Assembly: GCA_033398695.1 (NCBI GenBank) | Contig: CM065801.1 | Coordinates: 102,913,170 to 102,977,169 of the forward strand | Direction: 5' to 3' | Length of the DNA stretch: 64,000 nucleotides | From: Orobanche coerulescens | Lineage: Eukaryota > Streptophyta > Magnoliopsida > Lamiales > Orobanchaceae | Shown: positions 1 to 9,740 of the stretch, piece by piece | Numbering within the stretch: the stretch's first letter is position 1 | Layout of the letters: every line of letters begins with the position of its first letter | Position numbers and translations under genes: made by a program | The notes under the pieces: generated by a model | Told to the model about the DNA's origin: nothing | What the model saw: only the letters and a program-made list of their open reading frames with translations | Database searches by the model: none

Positions 1-773
1 ACCTATATATTAAGGTTTTGGAATGATCTCCATCATTCTTTTCCAGTTAGGGTTCAGTGTAGGCCGCCGGGCTGGCTAGGTGGTGCTACTACTCTTTGGT
101 TTCTCCCATTGCTAACTAAGACGGACCTACCTAGTCGCACAATAGGATTGACGACGGAATGAATCGAGCTTATTCTCTCTTTATAAATATTAGATATTGG
201 ATATCTAATGTATTGGAAATTGGATGTCTAATTAATTTTGGGACATTGGATGTCTAAATTAATTTATTGGATAAATTAATTTACGGCCTAATGAATTAAA
301 TAAATTACTGGGTGATTAATTTAATTCATGAATATAATTATTTATTGGAGAAATTAATTATATTATTTTGTATTTGATATGATTAATTAATTGGATTAAT
401 TAATTAATATAAATACATCGAAATGGAATGGAGTTTATCTGTTTGGACTCACGGGAGTCCGAAATAAACCAAACTCGTCCGGGTCTTCTAGATGCCCCCC
501 ACCCACCAACTCACCTCCCTTGGTCTTTGTCTCCACCTTAATTGGTGGAAGACAATAGACTTTGAGGGGACAAATATCAAGGGTGATATTTGGTTGGTGA
601 TTTGGTCATATGGGGTGAAGAATAAATGTTAAGACCAACTCACTTTTTATTATACGCTTGACAATTCACGGTTGATTGAGAGAGAGAGAGATAGATAGAT
701 AGATAGAGAGAGAGATAGAGAGAGAGAGGGAGAGAGAGAGAGAGGGAGGGAGGGAGGGAGGGAAGTAGGGAGA

Positions 774-844
<71 letters not shown>

Positions 845-1315
845 GAAAAGAGTTTTCCTAGTCTTCATATTGTTCTTCATATTTCTTGAGTTTTTTCTTG
901 GAGAAAAATTGAGAGATAATTGAGAGATATAGATTAAACACTTATAGCGTAATAATTTTAATTTGCAAGCTCCTATCATCCTTTTCTAGCCGTAACCTTG
1001 TAGGTTAATTGGGTGGTCGCCATTCCGTTCGTTTCTCCGGCGTGTGGCAAGTAGAGACACGGTGTTTTCAGTGTTGGATCATTCAAGAGCTTGACAAATC
1101 AGATTCGTGGGAAGAGCATCTCAAGATTGGGGAATCGTCTTCGAGGAGTGCACCATTTAATCAACAGACTATAAGGGTATGATTTCGATCTTCCTTTTGT
1201 TTCGTTTTAATATTCGTATATACGTTGCTTGATCGATCCTCATAGGAATTTGGATCGAATTAGATTCGTATTATTGCTTCCACTGTGCCTTCCTTTTTGG
1301 CACCGAATCCCAACA
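1..1315 (+). repeat. L0: 3' part of a Copia LTR, cut by the window start
   Basis: The segment resembles the LTRs of CoD in the same order: a part with 'agacggaccta' and 'agtcgc', 'attagatattggatatctaat', AT-rich sequence, a GA-rich tract, and a 3' end with 'cgtatatacgtt', 'cttgatcgatcct' and 'gaatcccaaca'. It is clearly diverged from CoD. The last bases are ...CCCAACA at 1315, after which Copia integrase coding sequence begins at once, so this LTR (a solo LTR or the 3' LTR of an element lying to the left) was inserted into SIRE-1. Its left end and target duplication are outside the window. Confidence 0.85.
678..850. repeat. (GA)n microsatellite with GATA and GGGA interruptions
   Basis: About 170 bp of nearly pure GA dinucleotides with short GATA and GGGA blocks, inside the L0 LTR. 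The LTRs of CoD hold only a short GA-rich run at the corresponding place (near 49263 and 60950), so this is probably a local expansion. The Leu/Ser-rich reading frame across it on the minus strand is a by-product of the repeat. Confidence 0.95.
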
Positions 1316-2676
1316 TCAGCTGCAAGAACACCACAACAAAATGGTGTAGCTGAAAGAAAGAACAGAACCCTCAAGGAAGCAGCCAGGACAATGATTGTTG
1401 AGACTGATCTTCCAAAAAGTTTCTGGGCGGAAGCTGCCAACACAGCATGTCATACTCAGAACATAAGTATGATAGTAAGGAGACACAATAAAACTACTGA
1501 TGAGGTTTGGAATGGCACAATACCAACTGTTTCATATTTTTGTATATTTGGTTATAGTTGATTCATCCACAACAATGGCAAAACCGAACTAAATGCCTTT
1601 GATGCAAAAACTGATGACGGTCTCTTTATGGGATACTCACAGATAAGCAACGCATATAGAGTCTTTAATAAAAGAACATTACTTGTGGAAGAAGCACCTC
1701 ATGTTGTTTTTGATGAAGCTACTGTTGAGTACAAAAAACAGGTGGAACAAATTAAGAAAAAGCTCAAAGCCACCTCTCTAGAAGAAGTCATCATCAATGA
1801 CGCAAGGTTGATGGATCAAGCTGATGAAGACCCAACTGCATATCAGCCAAGATCACCTACCATAGCTGATCCAACCACAACTGAAGTTGATCCAATCATA
1901 GCTGATCCCATTACAGCTGAAGTTGATCCAATCACATCTGAACTAATCACGGCTGCAGATCAAAAAAACCTAGCTGAAGGACAGACAAACTCAACAACTC
2001 CTCAGCCCACTCCCGAAGGAACAAGCTGTGATGATCAACAACCAAAAGCAGAAGATGGAGATGAAACCCCCAAATGGCAAGAGGATCACCTCATTCAGCA
2101 AATCATTGGGAGCCTAACTGATAGAGTAGAAACTAGGAAATCAAGAGAACCAATGGGAATGGAAATGCTCTCTAGCTTCATGTCCCAAATGGAGCCCAAA
2201 ACAACAGAACAAGCCCTGGATGACTACACATGGGTAATTGTAATGCAAAAAGAATTAAACCAAATGGAGAAGAACAATGTATGGGAGCTAATAGACAGGC
2301 CAAATCACAATAAGGTCATTGGCACCAAATGGGTTTACAAAAACAAGTGTAATGAAGATGGAGCTGTTGTTAGGAATAAGGCCAGATTGGTTGCAAAAGG
2401 ATATGCTCAATGTGAAGGAATATATTTTGATGAAACATATGCACTAGTAGGAAGACTAGAAGTAATCAGGCTCTTCCTTGCATATGCAGCATTCAAGAAC
2501 TTTGAAGTCTATCAAATAGACATGATAAGTTCATTCCTCAATGCAGTATTAGAAGAAGAAATTTATATTGAGCAACCCCCTGTATTTTTCAAAGTATACA
2601 AACTTTTCAAAGCTCTTTATGGATACAAACACGCACCAAGAGCCTGGTATGAGACTCTGTCATATTTCTTGAGAAA
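1316..2676 (+). pseudogene. SIRE-1 pol remnant: integrase C-terminal part and first half of Copia reverse transcriptase
   Basis: The frame opens directly at the LTR junction with the end of a Copia integrase core (TPQQNGVAERKNRT at about 1331-1372, holding the catalytic-region Glu). It continues through a long acidic, proline-rich linker with DPI/ADP-type repeats (about 1850-2080) into Copia RT: WELIDRP, GTKWVYKNK, ARLVAKGYAQ, FLNAVLEEEIYIEQP and ALYGYKHAPRAWYE. A TGA at 1559-1561 interrupts the frame where relatives have Cys. Residues are missing between the IEQP and KVYKLFKALYG motifs, and RT stops just before the segment that carries the YVDD motif, where a hairpin sequence takes over. The frame is dead. 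The clade assignment rests on the following 3' LTR and position, not on a tree. Upstream gag, protease and the integrase N-terminus lie outside the window. Confidence 0.88.
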
Positions 2677-2957
2677 AATGGATGATTTTAGGAGATGCAG
2701 GTGTACTTCTGGGGACCATAGTTAATGCCTATTGCCTCCAGTTCGACCTCATTTCTTACCCCTATTTGCCAACATCAATAATTTGTGTCAGCTGTTCCTC
2801 CACTTTGGCATGCAGGATTTTCTGCACAAAGTGGAGGAACAGCTGGCATAAATTAATGATGCTGGAAAAAAGGGGGAAGAAATGAGGTCGAAGTGGAGGC
2901 AAGAAGCATTAATTGTGGTACCCAGCACACGCATATCCTAAAATCATCCATTTTCCT
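2676..2957. mobile_element. ~280-bp foldback (MITE-like) hairpin inside SIRE-1
   Basis: The two halves are imperfect reverse complements from end to end. AAAATGGATGATTTTA near 2677 pairs with TAAAATCATCCATTTT near 2942-2957; TCGACCTCATTTCTT pairs with AAGAAATGAGGTCGA; CAGCTGTTCCTCCACTTT pairs with AAAGTGGAGGAACAGCTG. The arms are about 135 bp with almost no loop. It lies where RT coding stops, so it looks like an inserted foldback element, but I could not define a clean target duplication and the exact ends are uncertain by a few bases. A local inverted duplication is the alternative. Confidence 0.75.
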
Positions 2958-3560
2958 AAAGATGGAGCCTCAGGTTCTCAGAAGAGGAAAAGCACAGTTG
3001 CACCACGTAAAGGCCCTGTAGCTAAGAAAAGGAGAACTAGGTAGGAATCTGATGTGCCACCGTGCTGGGAAGACAAAGAGTTGTATTATGTTGAGGAGTT
3101 TAATCCAGATGAAGACGAAAATAAATGGGGGATTGCCAAGAAGGATTTCATTGAAAATATTATCTTTGGGAAAACCTCCAAGACCCTGACTGTAGTCCTC
3201 AGCAAATCTTCATTACTACATGGAAATGAATTGGCCAAATCTATGGAAAATTCTGAAGAAAGTTGCTGAAGAGGTTTTTCAATGCTTATCCAAGAATCCA
3301 TGACTTCAGACCATGGGACCCTCTAACTAACATGTATGGAAAGTTGGACGATGAAGCACTTCAGGAGGAAATAAGGGAACTATGTATAAAGACCAAGTAT
3401 ACCTCCCCTGAAAGAGAAAAAGTATGGGCTAATCCCAGTGGTACAGAAGCCAATTGGAGCAAAGCCACTGAAGTCTCTCCCTCCACCAAGGATCAGAGGA
3501 AGAGGAAGACTGTATTGTATTCCCAAATATTAAAAGTTTATTACAGTCGACCTGAATGAC
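2958..3560 (+). pseudogene. Unrecognised broken ORF(s) between the hairpin and the SIRE-1 3' LTR
   Basis: Two adjoining open stretches are visible. One covers about 2970-3269 and contains a basic KKRRTR run, an in-frame TAG at 3042-3044, then an acidic segment (EEFNPDEDENKWG). The second, in another frame, is 3263-3559 (RFFNAYPRIHDFRPWDPLTNMYGKLDD is its start, given here only as the landmark RPWDP near 3310). I do not recognise a domain; it is not RNase H. SIRE/Maximus elements often carry an extra (env-like) ORF between pol and the 3' LTR, and this has the right position, but that assignment is inference. Codon-like composition over 600 bp suggests a formerly coding sequence broken by at least one stop and one frameshift. 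Confidence 0.4.
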
Positions 3561-3677
3561 AACCTCTAGTTGTCTCAAACAGACTAAGTCTTTACATTTA
3601 AGTTATTTTACTTGTATGTGTGATGATTTTACTACATTTGAACATTAAGTTTTGCCATCATCAAAATAGGGGGAATT
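3561..3677 (+). other. SIRE-1 3' non-coding end with polypurine tract
   Basis: Short untranslated segment ending in ATAGGGGGAATTT at about 3665-3677, directly before the TGTTAGGAA start of the LTR. This is the usual place and composition of a Copia polypurine tract. Confidence 0.75.
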
Positions 3678-5349
3678 TGTTAGGAATATAATTTTAAGAT
3701 TTTGATGATGTTATACTTGTATTCAATGATTGTTTCAAATGTATGTACTTGGCATTGCAAAGAAGAACTAAATGAGTATATTCTATAGGCCTTTAAGAAA
3801 TTAGGCTAAGTATTGATCATGTTGATCAGGTAGAAATTTGGTTATTCGGGTTTTGGGTCAATGCAAGATATTAGCTGAGATTGACCAGTTAAAAATATCA
3901 GTCGGGTTTTGATCAACGCAATATATCAGCTAAGGTTGACCGATAAACATCAGTCGGGATTCGGTCAAAGGAAAATATCAGCCAAGTTTGACCAAGTCAG
4001 AAGAACAGTTGAATATCACTGAAGACAATTTTGGCTAAGTATAAAATGGCTAAAATATCAGTTGGGTTGGTCAAAGGAAAATATCAGCTCAGGTTGACGA
4101 GACAGGCATCAGCTGAGTTTGGTCAAAGCAAAATATTAGTTGAGTTTGACCAAGGCAAATATCAACTCAATTTTATTAAGACCAAATATCAGTCAGCTTC
4201 TGTCTAGGCAGAACATCATCCGGGTTTGACCAACATATCATCCAGGTTTGACCAAAAGGAAACATCAGCGGAGCTTTATCAAAGACGGAATATCGGCCAA
4301 GTTTTGACATCAATTAAGTCCACATCAGCAAACGTTGAAAAGTCAACAATGATAGAAAGTCAAGTGCGGACTTAATTAAAGTAAGCGGACAAAGTGATTG
4401 ATTCTCGGAAGTTAAGGAATATTTAATTCCTTAAATATTCACGCCCAGAGACCTTACTAATTATAGTAATCAAAGAAAAAATGGCGCAACAGCAACATAT
4501 ATCTTCAAACGGCCAAATTTGAAGAAAGAGACAAAGCCATGCAAATAGATGAAAATCTAAACAATGAAGTCCATTATCCAACAGATGGATTTGTTACAGA
4601 TGCAATGGCTATGAAGAGTTCGAAGATCGTACTATAAATATCCAAATAAAGCTTGAGCAAAAGTACGATGTGAACTACACTTACAAAGTAATAAAAGCAA
4701 ACATAAGTGATATACATCTATAGCATCATGAAGAACAAGGTCTTAAAGCAAATACAGGGAAGCTCTTAAGTTGTAGAAGACAAACACTCTTGTCTTTAAG
4801 TTTGGTAAGGGTTACTTTCTTGAATGAAGTTCTTGAAAGTAAGAGGTTGTAAGACATCCACAGATTCTTGATTGGAAGGTGATAGGCAGCTTGTAGGTTG
4901 TTGTGGCATCTATGGGTTTTCGATCAAGAGGTGTTAGGCAACCCAGGGAAGGAGTTACAATGGCCACAGATTTCTATTGGTTGGAAGCTGTTGTAACTAA
5001 ATTCATTGTAACACAATTTTCACTGGTTGAAAGTTATAGTGAATTTATCTCCATCTGGTTTGGACGGAAGTGGACAAGTAGAGGATTAGCCCACCTCTAA
5101 AACCACTATAAAGTGTTGTGTGTTTTACTGTCTTTAACATCATACTTAACATCTGCATTCATATTAGCTATTCCATTTCGTCGGCTGTCCTCCCGCAAAA
5201 TAATTTTACAGCTGAGAGTTGTTAACTGCACAAATCTCAGTCGAGTAACCTTAGTTGCATTTTATATCAGCTGTATTTTTTAAAACAGTTATTGAGCAAA
5301 AGATTTTATAAGTCTATTCACCCCCTCCCCTCTAGACTTAGACCTGACG
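3678..5349 (+). repeat. SIRE-1 3' LTR
   Basis: Begins TGTTAGGAATATAA after a polypurine tract and ends CCTCTAGACTTAGACCTGACG. The ends are near inverted repeats (TGTTAGG / CCTGACG), the final CA having become CG. Length is 1672 bp. 'gattttgatgatg' near the start and 'ctattcaccccct...ctctagactta' near the end are typical of SIRE-type LTRs, and the same end sequence occurs in reverse at 62039. The 5' LTR is outside the window, so no target duplication can be checked. Confidence 0.8.
3835..4330 (+). repeat. Degenerate tandem repeats in the SIRE-1 LTR
   Basis: A run of roughly 35-40 bp units built on 'atatcagYYgggttTgaccaa', more than ten times in variable form. The truncated SIRE LTR at the right end of the window shows the same kind of repeat in reverse (63060-63235). 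Confidence 0.7.
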
Positions 5350-6455
5350 TCTTGTGGCATACAAGTCCAGTATATAAGTTCAGACAGTAGCGTTTTTCTT
5401 CACTTTTCTCATTTCTTAACCTTAGGACCGATGGGATGGAGAGTGCGGCGACTTGGATGTGGCATGGTGCGATCCTTCACCATATATCATCGATCTTGAG
5501 TTCTTAGTGTGAATTAAACAATATCTAATCCTTTATTCTTCGTCGGATCAAAGGTAATATTCTTAAATCCCTAGAGTTGACTTTTGGGGGTTTTGTTCTT
5601 GATTTCAATTTCAATCCGATTTTGATGAATCGAATAGGTTTATTGGATGTTGTTGGTCATATTCTATAGATATATATCCATATTTCGAGTTCTTTAACTC
5701 GATTGTCAATTTGAGTGTTCTTGAGGAATCATGAACCTTTAATATTTGATTAAATGTTTCAATGGGTTTTCTTTGATTGTTCAGTGTTTGTTTCCATTGT
5801 TAATGGTGGTAGTCCTCGTAGTTATTGTGTTATTGTTGTTTCTCTTGGAGGTTCTAGGTTTTCGGGACTCTTCGATCGAGCCGTGTTCGTCGGAGTACTC
5901 GGGTGTAATTTATCGAGGCAAGAACCATGCCATACGAATTATATTCCACGTAAATTCTTACGCGTTCAAGCGTGTATCATTTTTCTTCTGGAAGTATAAT
6001 TATGTGCATTTGTGTGTATATATATTCATGTTTAGGAAATCATTCGTTGCCTTTACGTTTTGATGGCGTGGATTGAATGATATTTATTTGCTTCTCATGG
6101 TGTGTTGATCGGGGATCGTTTGATATGGTGACCTTACTTGATAATGATGTGTGAACTGGGATGTTAGACCCCGATGACTGTCATATTAATTGTCTGGTGA
6201 ACACTATGGATGAGAATGATTATGTGATTTGACTTGAACATACGTGGTTGATATGTTGATTGAAACTTGTGTGGATTGTCAATGTGAATCTGTGATTATG
6301 TGATGTTTCGAATTGAGGAGGACGGGGAGTGTGGCCGGGTTGTGTATGCTGCAATGAATGGCTTATGTCTGGTGGTGAACGACGGTGTCACCTAATGCGC
6401 GAATTCAAGGGGCGGCACTCGTCATGGAGTGATGCCGGTGCAGTGACATGGTTTC
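5350..6455 (+). repeat. H part 1: decayed Tekay-like Gypsy LTR
   Basis: Non-coding sequence with no reliable ORF. It has the general plan seen in the other Tekay-type LTRs of the window: a 5' splice-donor-like AAAG|GTAATA at 5553/5554 and a later 'atcgaggcaag' at about 5913 (the same word occurs in the GyA LTR near 8089). It is interrupted at 6455 by GyA and continues at 34503 and again at 61343. The left boundary is the end of the SIRE-1 LTR. The family is not that of GyA, GyB or GyC. Confidence 0.6.
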
Positions 6456-6610
6456 TGTAATATCCGGATTTATTACTGTGTATTTTACCTGTATTCGAAC
6501 CCTGTATTATTCAGAATTGTAATCGTGATGATTGGAATATGATATTTCTTACATTGATATCTTTGTACATAAGTATAGCAACATGCAAAATTTCTCATGC
6601 AAACTCGTGA

Positions 6611-6835
6611 TAGCGCACGCTAAGAATGTAGCTTAATGTGCGCTATCAAGCTACTACTAGCGCACGCTATGTATGTAGAAGTTGCGTGCGCTAAGCACTC
6701 AATTATTGAGCGGGACGGCTAGCACATGCGCCAGCCGGGACATGGGTCCGGATAAGATTCCCGCGGACGAACCTGGACAGTTTTGAAGTCAACTCTTATT
6801 AGCGCGCGCTAAGGAATGCTTAGTAGCGTGCGCTA
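6611..6835 (+). repeat. GyA LTR palindrome array 1 (TAGCGYRCGCTA type)
   Basis: Six irregularly spaced copies: TAGCGCACGCTA, TAATGTGCGCTA, TAGCGCACGCTA, a TTGCGTGCGCTA form, TAGCGCGCGCTA and TAGCGTGCGCTA. The consensus TARCGYRCGYTA is its own reverse complement. The array ends about 20 bp upstream of the TATA-like box. The same array is at about 22855-23080 in the 3' LTR. Confidence 0.9.
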
Positions 6836-6855
6836 ATTAGCTAAAGTGCATAATG

Positions 6856-6863
6856 TTATAAAT
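6856..6863 (+). promoter_or_regulatory. TATA-like box of the GyA 5' LTR
   Basis: TTATAAAT directly downstream of the palindrome array and upstream of a pyrimidine-rich stretch. The position is reasonable for the LTR promoter; there is no direct evidence for the start site. Confidence 0.45.
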
Positions 6864-7689
6864 GAGACAGCAACCCGTTTTGGCTTACATTTCATTCGTC
6901 CATTCTTCATTCTTGAGAGGCCAGAGAGCTATAATAATCCTTCTACACACTTAGAACACATCTTATTGATCCTCGTATATTGGTTATCACTTGTGAGTGA
7001 TCATTGAAGTGGAATAGCACCTTGGAGTGGCATACAACCAACCGGAGTCGGATTCTACCTTACGGTTCAGTGATTTTCGTCATATTAAGGTATGTTCAAC
7101 CTATATCCAGACTTAGAGTTGGATTCTAAAGAATTAGATGATCATGTTAACAAGATATTGATTTTTCATTAGTGAATTATTCAACATGCATCATGTTTGG
7201 AATATAGAGATGGTTATGCCTCAAGTACCTTGATTATGAACATCATGATTCGAATCTTATTACAATGAACAAGTAGAGGAAGCTTCTATCATTGGTAATC
7301 CAAATCTAGTAGATGACTTCATAGCAGTCATGGACTTGCCTTTAACATCAGTATTGTTAGATGAATCTAAGGGATTGATCATGGAAGGATTTATCTAGTA
7401 TAGATGGAATGTTAAACAACTACAGTATGATAATTTTGATTGATATAAAGGTGTCGATATCAACAGTTAAGCCTTTCGAATTGTCGTATGAAGATTGTAG
7501 TCGAAATGGAAGATTGTTTCATAATAGTATACATATCCTTGAATCCGAAGTTGTTGTTATCCGTTAGATCATTCATAGCCGTATGAACATGATATTCATG
7601 GAGGTAACATGAACTAACACTAAGGATTTCATTTGGTTTGATCATGTTGAGGTCCATCTACTGCCCAACAGTAAACTGCCATGCACAGA

Positions 7690-7905
7690 TAGCGCACGGT
7701 AAGCTATCTAGATTAACGTGCGCTATCGAGCACGAGTTAGCGTACGCTACGTTTGGTACGTAACGTACGCTAGGCCATCAGACGAGTCAGTCGACTGATC
7801 AGTGAAGTACTGACCATGCATAGTTAGCGTACGCTAGGCTTTGTTGTTTGCGTGCGCTATCGAGCAGACTTAACGTACGCTACACAGAGTACTTAGCGTG
7901 CGCTA
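7690..7905 (+). repeat. GyA LTR palindrome array 2
   Basis: Eight copies of the same motif, including perfect palindromes TAGCGTACGCTA (twice) and variants TAACGTGCGCTA and TAACGTACGCTA. A further copy lies at about 8202. The array is downstream of the putative splice donor, hence inside the proposed LTR intron. Confidence 0.9.
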
Positions 7906-8467
7906 AGCAGTTCAGGCAAATTGTATTTTATGAACTTTTGGCCGTAAATCGAATTGTTAAACATTCGTACGACGTGAGATAAATCCTATATCATTTCTTT
8001 TGTTAAGGTTTGATCTTGTTACGTGATTGATTGAGGAGGACGACCTTCGAATGTTCGTTTTCGTGGAAGTATTGTTCTTGTCTTCAAATCGAGGCAAGTA
8101 CCTTAATTGTTTTATGTATTGATGTTATACATATTGTCGTGCATGTATGTCGTTGTTGTATGTCCACCTCGTGTTGTTCCGACAGGATCATCGGGGGATC
8201 TATGCTAGCGTGCGCTGGATCATCGGACGGGTTTTTCCACCACGGGTTGGTCTGACGGGATCATCGTGGGTTCTAGGCAGTGAATGCTGGATCGTTGGAA
8301 TTACCATGTGTATGTTATGATATCATGTTGTGATTATCAGTTGTGTATGTTATGTTTGAGTTTCTTGCAGGAGAAGACTCATTTGACATTTTATCATTTA
8401 CGTTATTATTATTATTCTGCGTGTGACGTTGAATAATATGTTGTGGTACTTGTACTAGCATCGTTGT

Positions 8468-8506
8468 GCTAACCCCTTCGGGGGTGAACATTTTGTTTAT
8501 GTTCAG
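8468..8506 (+). promoter_or_regulatory. Branch-point/tandem-hairpin/3' splice-site-like module, GyA 5' LTR
   Basis: GCTAAC (8468-8473) overlaps stem 1 CCCC-TTCG-GGGG (8473-8484). Stem 2 follows at once: TGAACAT (8485-8491), a 7-nt loop, ATGTTCA (8499-8505), then G8506. The acceptor-like CAG therefore has its CA inside stem 2. GCTAAC matches the plant branch-point consensus and lies about 34 nt from the AG. A donor-like AAG|GTATGT lies at 7089/7090. The function is inference. Confidence 0.55.
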
Positions 8507-8840
8507 GATCCAGGAGAGCGGGAAAACAACCACTGGAGCTGCATGACGACGAGGGTGCAGAGTGATGTTTCGGCCGGGTTTATTTGTCTGTTGTTTATTG
8601 GTTATTTCAATAAGTACTCGAGTACGAAGTCATTTATGATGAAATTGAATTTGGTGATGTATTATTAAGTTCCTGTTGAACAATTGCACTTTCAATATTT
8701 GGTCAGAACTGTTGTATCTTAATTCCGATATTTCCATTCGTTAGTATTTCTTAATGTCTGTTCAATTCTTCAGCCTTGTAAATCCTTATGTAAAGGATTT
8801 ACGGCGCTGTAATATTCCTGAATATATCGGGGGTGTTACA

Positions 8841-9065
8841 GAATATGGTATCGGAGCTAAGATTATGGATATCTTGGCCGTTGGGTTAAAATAGGGATCA
8901 TTTATGTCTTTTGAGGTAACCGGTCGTGAATGACATCACTGCACTACCTACGTCTTCATGCGAACGGTGGTTGTAAGTTCCTAAACTCTATCTCGTTCTT
9001 TACATGTTACGTCTCTTTATACTCGAATATTAGAACGATGTTGTTTCCTGTATATTGAGTATTTA
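8841..9065 (+). other. GyA leader with primer binding site (8846-8857)
   Basis: TGGTATCGGAGC starts five bases after the LTR and matches the initiator-Met tRNA type PBS (TGGTATCAGAGC) with one change. The rest is untranslated leader, cut at 9065 by GyB; its last 15 bases before the gag ATG are at 18004-18018. Confidence 0.9.
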
Positions 9066-9614
9066 TGTAACACCCCCAAGTTATTCAGGGATATTACAGC
9101 GCCGTAAGCCCCGCCGTGGGACCCACAAGGCTATACATACGCGGAACCATAAATTTTGACCGATAAGGTCTACGCACAATGGAATGAAAACGATACAAAG
9201 GTATTCGAAATATAACCAATGCATTCACAAACATCACAACTCAATTCAATACTTCGGCAAACCCAGGCCGGAACATCAAGGAAAAGGAAAACAATACTCG
9301 AGTATTCAATAGCCAATCCAGTACAACAACACTGAACGGGAAACTCCAAACATATCTGGAAGAAAGACACAGTATCACGCTTGCCCACCATCTTTATGCC
9401 GACCCGGCACTCGCCCGTCCGCTCTCCCGGAACTCCGAAATACATGAAACGTATTTCCATAAAGGGGTTAGCCGTCGAATAGCTAGTGCAAGTATAACAA
9501 TATGAAACATAATACCTCGACAATAAAGTAAATGTAATCCGTCAATTCATGAATATCCGTCAATTCATCAATTTAAGACTAGTATTCCTAATAACTAAAA
9601 TCTCAAGACGTATG

Positions 9615-9740
9615 TGAATGCCGTAGAAACGGTTCGCTCATATCATACGCCGTTACATGTAGGAATGCCGCAAACGGTTCGTTCATTACATGCCAACATT
9701 ATTTCATATGAATGCCGTAGAAACGGTTCGTTCATATCAA
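9615..9740 (-). repeat. Three ~48-bp repeats with a CCGTAGAAACGG hairpin core
   Basis: Units start near 9615, 9662 and 9711 and share GAATGCCGTAGAAACGGTTCG; the middle unit is damaged. The core CCGT-AGAA-ACGG is a small inverted repeat. The same triplet is at 16515-16640 in the 5' LTR and, in the other orientation, at about 41527-41655 and 47869-47992 in GyF. Confidence 0.85.

Larger units (their letters stand above)
6456..8840 (+). repeat. GyA 5' LTR
   Basis: TGTAATATCC...GGTGTTACA, 2385 bp, matched by the copy at 22700. It carries, in order: a palindrome array (6611-6835), a TATA-like TTATAAAT at 6856-6863, a donor-like AAG|GTATGT at 7089/7090, a second palindrome array (7690-7905) and a structured acceptor-like module (8468-8506). 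Confidence 0.95.

Noticed and set aside
650..979. Leu/Ser-repeat ORF on the minus strand
   Set aside because: It is the translation of the GA microsatellite in an LTR; no protein-like composition outside the repeat.
4903..5100. 65-codon ORF
   Set aside because: It lies within the SIRE-1 LTR and has no match in the inverted copy at the right end.
8846..8857. tRNA gene remnants at the TGGTATC(A/G)GAGC sites
   Set aside because: Only the 12-18 bases complementary to a tRNA 3' end are present, next to LTRs: they are primer binding sites.
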